In this document: piece after piece, positions 53,755 through 59,655 of the stretch
Layout: each line of letters opens with the position of its first letter
Numbering within the stretch: the stretch's first letter is position 1
Source: Oscillospiraceae bacterium
Lineage (GTDB): Bacteria > Bacillota > Clostridia > Oscillospirales > Acutalibacteraceae
NCBI GenBank assembly: GCA_015066295.1
Contig: SVOR01000006.1
Location: 1-59,655 of the forward strand
Length of the DNA: 59,655 nucleotides
Reading direction: 5' to 3'
Notes under the pieces: model-generated
Databases searched by the model: none
The model's input: only the letters and a program-made list of their open reading frames with translations
Told to the model about the DNA's origin: nothing
Program-made: the position numbers and the translations under genes

Positions 53755-53778
53755 GTGCGGCTACCGAAGTAACCGCAC
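53755..53778 (-). terminator. Terminator-like hairpin (attenuator) in the leader of the TPR-like gene
   Basis: On the minus strand GTGCGGTTAC-TTCG-GTAGCCGCAC forms a 10-base-pair stem with one mismatch and a UUCG loop, followed by TTTTTATTTTT. It lies after the promoter and only 25 bases before the start codon, so transcription must pass it to reach the gene. Confidence 0.7.
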
Positions 53779-53820
53779 AAAAAACGCAAACTCCGATAGC
53801 ATTTTGATAAATTCTTATCT

Positions 53821-53849
53821 TTAACACAATTATAGCTGCAAAATATGTT
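53821..53849 (+). promoter_or_regulatory. Candidate promoter of the XRE regulator
   Basis: TTAACA (53821-53826) and TATGTT (53844-53849), 17-base spacer; the -35 overlaps the first TATCTTTAACA site. Confidence 0.45.
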
Positions 53850-53857
53850 AATGTCAA
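53829..53857 (-). promoter_or_regulatory. Exact-consensus promoter of the TPR-CFI operon
   Basis: TTGACA (53852-53857), 17-base spacer, TATAAT (53829-53834) on the minus strand, overlapping the regulator promoter. Confidence 0.8.
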
Positions 53858-53900
53858 GATACATTCGTATCTTTAACATATTTTGGGAGATGATAGTTAT

Positions 53901-54143
53901 ATGAAGATTTATGATTACAACGGAAAGAAAAACATTTGCGGAGACAGGATTCACGAAGCGAGATGCAAATTAAGATTAACTCAAAGTGACTTGGCAGCTC
54001 AACTACAAATAAACGGAATAATTATTGAACGTGACAGTATTTCAAGAATTGAAATTGGTACTAGATTCGTTGCTGATTACGAGCTTAGAGAACTTTCTAA
54101 AATTCTAAAAGTTTCTGTTAATTGGTTGTTAGGCATGGAATAA
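53901..54143 (+). CDS. XRE/Cro family helix-turn-helix regulator
   Basis: An 80-residue protein from the ATG at 53901, with GGGAGA upstream. A single helix-turn-helix domain covers residues 17-77: RIHEARCKLRLTQSDLAAQL, then IERDSISRIEIGTRFVADYE and LSKILKVSVNWLLG. It is of the small phage-repressor type. It is divergent from the TPR-CFI operon and probably represses it through the TATCTTTAACA sites. Confidence 0.92.
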   Translation: MKIYDYNGKKNICGDRIHEARCKLRLTQSDLAAQLQINGIIIERDSISRIEIGTRFVADYELRELSKILKVSVNWLLGME

Positions 54144-54144
54144 T

Positions 54145-54174
54145 AAAAAGCAAGTCGTTTTTGACTTGCTTTTT
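54145..54174 (+). terminator. Terminator of the XRE regulator gene
   Basis: A 12-base inverted repeat AAAAAGCAAGTC / GACTTGCTTTTT with a six-base loop. Confidence 0.85.
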
Positions 54175-54176
54175 AT

Positions 54177-54350
54177 TTATGATGCCTCTTTTAATTGTTT
54201 ATCCGCCACACCTTGCGCCGTTGCAAGCATAGTTTCGGCATAAATGCCGTAGCCTTTGGTGGCGTCATCTACAAGGACGTGGGTTACAGCGCCGATAATC
54301 TTTCCGTTTTGTAAAATTGGACTTCCGCTCACGAGTGTGTCAAGTAGGAT
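54177..54350 (-). pseudogene. spoIVB 3'-end fragment 2
   Basis: The minus strand encodes [20 protein letters not shown] and continues [21 protein letters not shown] to [10 protein letters not shown] and a stop, with an open reading frame across the homology. It corresponds to the last part of SpoIVB and lacks the rest. It matches fragment 1 (48 of 54 residues by hand) and diverges from both at TTGACACACTCGTGAGC, with a shared TAGGA-CAACA-like border (54345-54356). No start codon of its own. Confidence 0.85.
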
Positions 54351-54494
54351 ACAACACGTTTTTTATAACGATTATTTTCTAATTTCCCACTTAAACGCAA
54401 AGAAACCGTACCTAATTGGCACGATTTCTTTGTATTATAAGTAATCAACATTTTTCATACGTGTTATATTAAGACTAACATTTTTTGAATAATT
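54351..54494. other. Intergenic region with structured repeats, no gene
   Basis: Contains a 15-base imperfect inverted repeat (54398-54412 and 54418-54432) that pairs completely in RNA of the minus strand when two G-U pairs are allowed, and AACACGT near the left end with its reverse complement ACGTGTT near 54460. No clear T-run follows the hairpin. I see no coding potential. Confidence 0.5.
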
Positions 54495-55025
54495 TTATTC
54501 CATAATACATTTTTGCGTACATCTACATTTTATATTTGGAAATACACCAAATTGGTTCTTAGCATAATACCATTTTCTAAATTTTGATGCTTCTTTGTAT
54601 AATTTTTTAACTAAAGGGGTTCCGTTAATTGCCAAATCTTTAAACTCACTATCATATTTTTTATAATGCTCTATTGAAACTAAGCCATGAACAAGATCAT
54701 TTCTTTTATTGCACCATTTTTCTATTTCAATCAAAATATTTTTATCGAAAAATTCATAGCCACCATATTTACTTGAAACCAATTTTTTTAAACACGATAT
54801 TCTAGTTGTAATAGAGGCCGGAACACCTTTTGTCTTCTTTTTGCGAGGACAAAAAGAAATATGCTTTTCTATTAGTCTTGTTATACGTTGTTCGAATATT
54901 GAATAACACAACCAAGTTGCTTCAACATAGTTCTCGGCCTCCACAGCTTTATCTAATGCAGATAGAAACTCTTCATGCATAAGAACCATTTCTTTGCGAA
55001 CTATAATTTCTTCTTTTGCTTTCAT
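54495..55025 (-). CDS. HEPN-motif protein (candidate RNase)
   Basis: A 176-residue protein from the ATG at 55025; a TTG at 55040 is upstream but GGGGAA fits the ATG better. An alpha-helical domain has the R-x4-H motif RNDLVH (108-113) in CNKRNDLVHGLVSIEH, the mark of HEPN ribonucleases and related binding domains. An earlier helix (EATWLCYSIFEQRITRLIEK) fits the first HEPN helix. The C-terminus has a Cys pair (KCRCTQKC). It lies 23 bases after the coiled-coil protein gene, so the two are co-expressed. Toxic or antiviral activity is inference from the motif and location. Confidence 0.7.
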   Translation of the reverse strand: MKAKEEIIVRKEMVLMHEEFLSALDKAVEAENYVEATWLCYSIFEQRITRLIEKHISFCPRKKKTKGVPASITTRISCLKKLVSSKYGGYEFFDKNILIEIEKWCNKRNDLVHGLVSIEHYKKYDSEFKDLAINGTPLVKKLYKEASKFRKWYYAKNQFGVFPNIKCRCTQKCIME

Positions 55026-55048
55026 AGTACAATTCCCCAATAAAACAA

Positions 55049-56941
55049 TTAACTTAACGCAACCATATAGCCAAGTGCATTTGTAAGTTCTGCGTTTTTC
55101 TTTGAGTAAAAAGCAGCAACTTCAGTGTTGTAAGCAATAACTTCTGTATTGTCAGCAATTTGGGACATATATGTTTTCATATCTGTTGTGTTATTCTTAA
55201 TTGCAGACAACGAGCTTACCGCTTTATTCATTGAAGCATTTAAAGACGATAATAATCTGTTTGTTTCTTGGATAGCCGTATATATCATATACTGATTTTG
55301 TTTTACTTGTTCTAAAGATTCAATTATTTGAGTTAACTGAGATACAACTGTATTCATACGTATTTCATTTTCATAAATGTTATAGGCTCCATCAGAGCCT
55401 TCCAATTCTTTACAACGTCCTGAATCAAAATACTCATAAAAGGTGGCCACAGAAACCAAATCTCTATACTTAGAATAAACTATATTATATGAGTACATTT
55501 TATTGCGAGCTTCATAAAAATTTCTCAACATATTTTCAGTGTTGGTAATTTCTTTATTTATAAAATCACTCAAAACTTTCTCTTGTGTAACAAAACTTTT
55601 TGCATCGTCTTTTAATTTATCAAATTCCAACAACGCATTTTCATATTTAATCTTTAATTCGGTCAATTTTTCTTCGTATTCACTGTTAATTCTATCAATT
55701 TCTCTCTGATAGCTTTCTTTTTGTTCAGCTTTTAAACGTTCTATTTCATTATAATATGTTGCTAACTCGGCTTTATATTTAATTTCTTCCTCTTCAAATA
55801 AAGATAGTTCATTCTCATATTCTTGCATTATTTGAATGTTTTGAGCTTTTATTTTTTTCTTATTAAAAAGACCTGCTTCATACAATATGGGTGTTTCTGG
55901 TTTTAGTGGTTTAATCGGCTTTTGGGGTAAAATAATAGGAATATCATCAAGATTAAGTGCTTTTGAATTCCTAGAATTTTTAAATTCCTCATACTGTCTT
56001 AATGCTTCTTTGTGCTTATTGCCTAAACTCATCAAGTGAATTTTTTCCGAAGCCATAGCATCTTTATCCGCGACTATACCAATTTCATACAGATATTTAA
56101 GTCTTTGAGAAAGTGAAAAAATACCATTTTCTAAATTCATAAGGTGAAAAAGATATTTTTTCAAATCGGTACAATCAACATTTTCTATGGTTTCGCTTGC
56201 AAACGAACTGTTTTTTTGACTAAAATCATCAAATTTTTTGACTGACAAATCACAAAATAAGTTTTCACGCTCTTTTTTTGACGAATTCAATATTTGCTCT
56301 AATGAAAAATTTTTTTCCGGATAGCAAATACGGCCTACTACACATGTGGGAACTACTTGATGAAAACTATTATCTACAATTTTTTTACCACACACAGGAC
56401 ATACATCTAAGTTGATAAAATTTATCATTTCATTGCGATACTGTAAAATTAATCTATATTCTTTAGATACAGTATAGTCATTTAGTGTTTTTAATAATGG
56501 CTTATCAACGTAATCGTATCTTTTATAAGTAGATATATTTCTACAATCAACTACATTTTCTTCAAAATCTTCTTCTTCATAAAACTTCAATTCAATTTCA
56601 CTCAACAAAGAAAAAGAACATAAATCTTTAAGGTTTTCATCATCATAAATTTTTCCGTTAATAAAAACTTCTAAATTAAAATCAATTTTCTTTTTGTTTG
56701 CATCAGCTTCTCCACGGTTTTTATACAAAGCACGTTCTGAATAAGAATATTTCTTATATTTTGTATAAGCATAAGTATAAAGATTATAAAATTCCCACAG
56801 ACCTAATATTTCAGTATTGCAATTCTCGCAATAATGAAATGCTGGAAAAACACAAACATCATCATCATAATCAAAATAACCTGGTTCATCAAAATCTTTA
56901 ACAAAATCTTCTTTTGTGTGCTTATATAAAAAATATTGCAT
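55049..56941 (-). CDS. Zinc-ribbon and coiled-coil protein, unknown function
   Basis: A 630-residue protein. CENC (38-41) and CPVC (181-184, in CPVCGKK) suggest one or two zinc-binding elements in the N-terminal half. A proline-rich stretch (IILPQKPIKPLKPETP, about 340-355) is followed by a long Glu/Lys coiled coil (about 365-480, DRINSEYEEKLTELKIKYEN) and a second helical stretch (540-620) rich in Asn/Thr/Ser. No enzymatic motif was seen and I do not recognise the family. Promoter at 56978-57006; the HEPN-motif gene is next. It may be the sensor or scaffold for the HEPN protein (inference). Confidence 0.7.
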   Translation of the reverse strand: MQYFLYKHTKEDFVKDFDEPGYFDYDDDVCVFPAFHYCENCNTEILGLWEFYNLYTYAYTKYKKYSYSERALYKNRGEADANKKKIDFNLEVFINGKIYDDENLKDLCSFSLLSEIELKFYEEEDFEENVVDCRNISTYKRYDYVDKPLLKTLNDYTVSKEYRLILQYRNEMINFINLDVCPVCGKKIVDNSFHQVVPTCVVGRICYPEKNFSLEQILNSSKKERENLFCDLSVKKFDDFSQKNSSFASETIENVDCTDLKKYLFHLMNLENGIFSLSQRLKYLYEIGIVADKDAMASEKIHLMSLGNKHKEALRQYEEFKNSRNSKALNLDDIPIILPQKPIKPLKPETPILYEAGLFNKKKIKAQNIQIMQEYENELSLFEEEEIKYKAELATYYNEIERLKAEQKESYQREIDRINSEYEEKLTELKIKYENALLEFDKLKDDAKSFVTQEKVLSDFINKEITNTENMLRNFYEARNKMYSYNIVYSKYRDLVSVATFYEYFDSGRCKELEGSDGAYNIYENEIRMNTVVSQLTQIIESLEQVKQNQYMIYTAIQETNRLLSSLNASMNKAVSSLSAIKNNTTDMKTYMSQIADNTEVIAYNTEVAAFYSKKNAELTNALGYMVALS

Positions 56942-56977
56942 AATGTGCCTCCAATTTATTTAAATTTTATTTTTTAC

Positions 56978-57006
56978 ATTATAACATAAATTATCAGACA
57001 TTTCAA
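56978..57006 (-). promoter_or_regulatory. Promoter of the coiled-coil/HEPN operon
   Basis: TTGAAA (57001-57006) and an extended -10 TGTTATAAT (TATAAT at 56978-56983) with a 17-base spacer on the minus strand. Confidence 0.65.
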
Positions 57007-57020
57007 TAATTTATAGCACA

Positions 57021-57052
57021 ATAGAAACCCTTCTGCTAAGAAGGGTTTCTAT
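57021..57052 (-). terminator. Hairpin after spoIVB, possible terminator
   Basis: A 14-base perfect inverted repeat ATAGAAACCCTTCT / AGAAGGGTTTCTAT with a GCTA-type loop. Neither strand has a clean T-run, so terminator activity is uncertain. Confidence 0.5.
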
Positions 57053-57080
57053 ATTAAAAATCGATTTTGTTATTATTTTA

Positions 57081-58319
57081 CTATGAAGCTTCCTTGACTT
57101 TCGATGCATTAGACCAATCTGCCACGCTTTGCGCTGTTTTTAGCATATTTTCTGCAAAGATTCCATATCCCCTTGTAGGGTCGTCAACTAAAACATGGGT
57201 AACGGCACCTACGAGCTTGCCATTTTGGATAATTGGACTACCCGACATTCCCTGCAAAATGCCGCCTGTGGCCTTTAAAAGCTCCTTGTCTGTAATTTCA
57301 ATTAAGAGATTTTGATTGTTTGTACCCTTAATTTTACGCACGTTACAGGTATACAGAGTCGGTGCAGTGCCATCAATAGTGGTAATAATATATGCCTTGC
57401 CGTTTTCTACCTCTTGTTTAAGTGCTACGGGTATCACGCACGAGGTATCAAAATTCTCTTCACAAATTCCATATACACCCTCGTAACAATTCTTTAATAT
57501 ATTTGCATATTTATTGTTTGTTATTTTTCCTTTTAGCTCACCCGGTGAGCCGGTTTTTGCCTTGTTTAAAGATATAATTTCTGCCGAATATATTTCGCCC
57601 GAATTGATTTTTAAAAGCTTGCCCGTATCGTTATCACAGACACCATGACCGAGGCCGCACACAATATCGGTTGCAGGAGAATAAAAGGTTAGAGTTCCAA
57701 TTCCTGCCGAGCTGTCTCGCACCCAGATTCCCGCCTTATATACCCTACTGCTAACCGACTTTTGAGGTTTGAATTTTATTGTTTTTGTTTTGGAATTGCG
57801 TTCAATAAGCAGAGTTAATTCCCTACCCTCTGATTTTTCTATAATTTCGCTGACGTCGGCATTGGAATAGACCTTTTGCCCGTTAACCGAAATTATTAGG
57901 TCCCCAATTTTAAGTCCCGCTTTTTTGGCAGGGCTTTGATAACCGTTTGTTGTATCAACATCGGTTAAATCGACCACCAAAACTCCCTTGGTATATATTT
58001 TCATACCAAAAGGAATCCCAAGCGGTAAAACGTAAATATCGTCTACTACCTCAACGTTCGCCTTTGCAACGGGAATAATACCAAACATTTTCATTTCTAC
58101 GTCGAATTTTTCGCCAACATTAAAATTATTCGATGCATTTTTGATGTTTTTGCCGCAATAAGTAACCTTTATCGGTACAACGGTTTTTACCGAAAATTCG
58201 TCCGACGCGCTTATTTTATAGTTATCATTTATATTACTTCTGGCGGCGAATAAAACGCTGTACAGAGCAATACACAGGACAAACAACGATAATGACAGTA
58301 TCCTAAAAAATTTTCTCAA
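57081..58319 (-). CDS. spoIVB: SpoIVB serine peptidase (S55 family)
   Basis: A 412-residue protein with a TTG start and GGGAAGTGA upstream. It has an N-terminal membrane helix (8-26), a PDZ domain (about 95-180: SPAKKAGLKIGDLIISVNGQ) and the S55 peptidase domain with His225 in GLGHGVCDND and Ser359 in LQGMSGSPIIQNGK. SpoIVB is made in the forespore, is secreted into the space between membranes and triggers activation of pro-sigma-K by cleaving SpoIVFA. In this window it is complete, but its 3' end also occurs twice downstream as fragments. The usual partner spo0A does not follow. Confidence 0.96.
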   Translation of the reverse strand: MRKFFRILSLSLFVLCIALYSVLFAARSNINDNYKISASDEFSVKTVVPIKVTYCGKNIKNASNNFNVGEKFDVEMKMFGIIPVAKANVEVVDDIYVLPLGIPFGMKIYTKGVLVVDLTDVDTTNGYQSPAKKAGLKIGDLIISVNGQKVYSNADVSEIIEKSEGRELTLLIERNSKTKTIKFKPQKSVSSRVYKAGIWVRDSSAGIGTLTFYSPATDIVCGLGHGVCDNDTGKLLKINSGEIYSAEIISLNKAKTGSPGELKGKITNNKYANILKNCYEGVYGICEENFDTSCVIPVALKQEVENGKAYIITTIDGTAPTLYTCNVRKIKGTNNQNLLIEITDKELLKATGGILQGMSGSPIIQNGKLVGAVTHVLVDDPTRGYGIFAENMLKTAQSVADWSNASKVKEAS

Positions 58320-58352
58320 AAAAAATCACTTCCCTTTATATTTTAATCTTTG

Positions 58353-58383
58353 TAATTTTACTTTTTTTATTTCAGTAAAATTA
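58353..58383. repeat. AT-rich inverted repeat between spoIVB and ylmC
   Basis: TAATTTTACT / AGTAAAATTA, 10-base arms around an 11-base loop, in the 94-base gap after ylmC. Possible weak terminator or an RNA stem in the spoIVB leader. Confidence 0.4.
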
Positions 58384-58413
58384 AGTTTAAAAATATAAAA
58401 GGAAGCAAATTGA

Positions 58414-58656
58414 CTAAAATTTTTCTGTTTTTACTAAAATTGTTTCGTTGCCGATAACCTCGATTTCCGACCAAGGAATTATAATATCATTTTCCTTGCC
58501 GAAAAGCCCTAAAAACGAGTGTTTTCCGTATATAACAAGTGAGGTTATCGTTCCGCTTTCGGTGTTAAACTCGACGTCAGAAACAGCACCAATTACCGAA
58601 CCGTTTTTGACACAAACCACCTGTTTTTCTCTTAAATCATCAACCTTACAAATCAT
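58414..58656 (-). CDS. ylmC: YlmC/YmxH family sporulation protein (PRC-barrel)
   Basis: An 80-residue protein: KVDDLREKQVVCVKNGSVIG at the start and IPWSEIEVIGNETILVK at the end, which is the YlmC/YmxH form of a PRC-barrel. Members are conserved in spore formers, commonly right after sigG, and are of unknown function. Here it lies 42 bases after the sigG remnant, which supports both calls. Confidence 0.9.
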   Translation of the reverse strand: MICKVDDLREKQVVCVKNGSVIGAVSDVEFNTESGTITSLVIYGKHSFLGLFGKENDIIIPWSEIEVIGNETILVKTEKF

Positions 58657-58698
58657 ATAAATCCCTCCAATAATTTATATGATTTTTTTATATTAAAA

Positions 58699-59175
58699 TT
58701 AACTTTTAATTTTTTCTATCGCAAACTTTTCGAGTCTTGACACCTGAGCCTGAGAAATACCGATTTCTTCAGAAACCTCCATCTGCGTCATACCTCGCAT
58801 AAAGCGTAAAGACAGTATATTTTTTTCGCGCTCACTTAAATTTTTTATTGCCTCTTTAAAACAGATTTCCTGCAACCAATTTCGGTCGTCATTATTATCG
58901 CCAATTTGGTCTAAAACACAAATAGTATCGCCGCCCTCTGAATATATGGGCTCATATAGTGACACAGGGTCAACGATGCTTTCGAGCGCAATAACTACGT
59001 CGGCTGCAGGTAGTTCCATATCATCAGAAATTTCCTTAATAGTTGGCTCGCGCTTAAATTTATTTGTTAATTTTTCCTTTACCTGCATTGCCCGATAAGC
59101 TGTATCTTTTATTGAGCGACTGACTCTGATCGGGTTATTATCTCTTAAATAGCGCCTAATTTCGCCAATTATCAT
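58699..59175 (-). pseudogene. sigG: Sporulation sigma factor SigG, 3' part only
   Basis: 158 residues beginning with the internal sigma motif VPM-IIGEIRRYLRDNNPIRVSRS and ending TQMEVSEEIGISQAQVSRL and a short tail, the sigma-G form of regions 2.4 (part), 3 and 4 (KNLSEREKNILSLRFMRGMTQ). Full-length sigma-G is about 257-260 residues, so about 100 N-terminal residues (regions 1.2-2.3, needed for core binding and promoter melting) are missing. The in-frame sequence stays like sigma factors only to the Val-Pro before Met; a stop codon lies in frame at 59203-59205. Identity to sigma-G rather than sigma-F rests on the motif set and on ylmC downstream. Confidence 0.8.
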
Positions 59176-59221
59176 TGGAACGAGTATAGTGAGGCGAAAA
59201 CTCTAAAAAGGGTGAGTAGCA

Positions 59222-59655
59222 ATGACGAGAAAAACCGCATTACATAAGGCAATTCAGCAACTTCAAGGAATTGAGGGCAATGAAGAGATAATCGAGAAAT
59301 TGGAGGATTTGGCGAACGAATTGCCCATCATACACTGGACAGATAAGTCTATACGAGACCGTGTGGAGCAGTTCGCCGAAGAGAACGGTCGGAACCCAAC
59401 CGTATCCGATTTCAAAAAGAAAGGTATGCCTCCGCACCCCGTTATCAAGCAAAAGTATAAAATCAATTTATCGGAATGGTTGGAAGAAAACTACCCAACC
59501 TACCGTCCTTCCCCCGAAGAAATCAGAAGGCAGTATGTGGAGGAGTTTATAGACGAGTATTATCGTATCAAACCCAAGTCCCCAGACGAGTATGATGCCA
59601 AACGAACCAAGGGTGCAAAGTCGTGGCAGACAGTTCGTGCAAGGTGCAATCAGAA
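59222..59655 (+). CDS. Unknown protein with a repeat like those of phage/homing-endonuclease proteins (partial, runs off right edge)
   Basis: An open frame from the ATG at 59222 to the window end (about 144 residues), with AAAAGGGTGAG upstream. Its N-terminus is helical; the middle has FAEENGRNPTVSDFKKKG (69-86) followed by LSEWLEENYP, which recalls the short helix-turn-helix repeats (GRxPTxxDF...W...L) in phage and homing-endonuclease-linked proteins. Base composition (about 46% GC by rough count) and codons (more CGA/CGT, GAG, CCC) differ from the left neighbours. It is probably part of the mobile element that cuts sigG. Confidence 0.55.
   Translation, partial: MTRKTALHKAIQQLQGIEGNEEIIEKLEDLANELPIIHWTDKSIRDRVEQFAEENGRNPTVSDFKKKGMPPHPVIKQKYKINLSEWLEENYPTYRPSPEEIRRQYVEEFIDEYYRIKPKSPDEYDAKRTKGAKSWQTVRARCNQ

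Larger units (their letters stand above)
53816..53878. promoter_or_regulatory. Repressor control region with two TATCTTTAACA sites
   Basis: Identical 11-base sites TATCTTTAACA lie at 53816-53826 and 53868-53878, start to start exactly 52 bases, about five helical turns. The second is part of a palindrome AAGATAC-ATTC-GTATCTT (53856-53873). They flank two opposed promoters and are the natural target of the XRE regulator encoded at 53901. Confidence 0.65.

Noticed and set aside
53746..54143. XRE regulator and neighbours as a classic toxin-antitoxin pair
   Set aside because: The cargo proteins are larger and show no known toxin motif, and the genes are divergent with a phage-type operator region; toxin role remains possible but not supported.
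52105..57080. Integrase or transposase within the spoIVB-bounded cassettes
   Set aside because: None of the five proteins has recombinase motifs; mobilisation would have to be in trans or lost.
1..59655. tRNA, rRNA, tmRNA, RNase P RNA or SRP RNA genes
   Set aside because: I looked for them in the intergenic regions and saw no cloverleaf or conserved core; gaps are short and mostly promoters and terminators.

Overview
The window reads as chromosomal DNA of a low-GC, endospore-forming member of the Clostridia, most like an Oscillospiraceae/Ruminococcaceae-type gut or rumen Firmicute. It carries spo0A, a gerA-type germination operon, ypeB, spoIVB, a ylmC/ymxH gene and a sigG remnant. It also has Firmicute operon orders (tig-clpP-clpX, rplS-lepB-rbgA-rnhB-yraN, iscS-thiI, the ymfF/ymfH peptidase pair). 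TTG starts are frequent, ribosome binding sites are AGGAG-like and several sigma-A promoters match consensus exactly. I saw no rRNA, tRNA or CRISPR array.

Layout. 1-4010: gerAA-gerAC-gerAB (gerAB runs off the left edge) and spo0A, all on the minus strand. 4265-7121: a cytoplasmic GH78 alpha-L-rhamnosidase and an EamA transporter. 7127-10827: a heterodimeric ABC exporter, divergent from a DegV/FakB fatty-acid-binding protein. 11958-17230: membrane proteins of unknown role, a Cys-rich DUF6062-like protein, an OGG1-type glycosylase and a DUF2156-GNAT fusion. 17271-20640: clpX, clpP and tig. 20729-27465: a phosphoesterase, a DUF1540 microprotein, then a minus-strand operon rplS-lepB-rbgA-rnhB-yraN-(beta-helix protein)-thrC. 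27619-34797: ypeB, and divergently iscS-thiI followed by an unusual pair of membrane-anchored CinA-derived proteins. 34826-41256: htrA, a membrane protein, folD, lgt and two M16 peptidases. 41391-47286: a 54-aa membrane protein, glycogen phosphorylase, a GH13 enzyme and a NagZ lipoprotein. 47377-51878: a large unrecognised protein and an L-arabinose/L-fucose isomerase-family protein, divergent from an AraC regulator.

51912-59655 is the accessory and most rearranged part. An intact spoIVB (57081-58319) is followed downstream by two extra copies of only its 3' end (54177-54350 and 51912-52086). These are about 89% identical to each other in protein by hand count, but only about 75% identical to the intact gene. 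Each fragment bounds a small cargo cassette. One holds a zinc-ribbon/coiled-coil protein plus a HEPN-motif protein. The other holds a TPR-like protein, a CFI-box protein and an XRE repressor with a phage-like operator region. This looks like repeated integration at the spoIVB 3' end. Further right, sigG is cut off at its VPM-IIGEIRRYL motif and joins foreign-looking sequence with a plus-strand ORF that leaves the window, so a second sporulation gene is interrupted (or the assembly is chimeric).

The strongest candidates for something undescribed are three. First, the 31376-34797 pair: a CinA-type protein with an intact PncC-like amidohydrolase domain, fused through a membrane segment to an extracellular class-B sortase fold in which all three catalytic residues are replaced, with a Glu-Pro tail, beside a second membrane protein carrying a degenerate CinA N-terminal domain. 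Second, the spoIVB-3'-end-bounded cargo cassettes. Third, the interrupted sigG.
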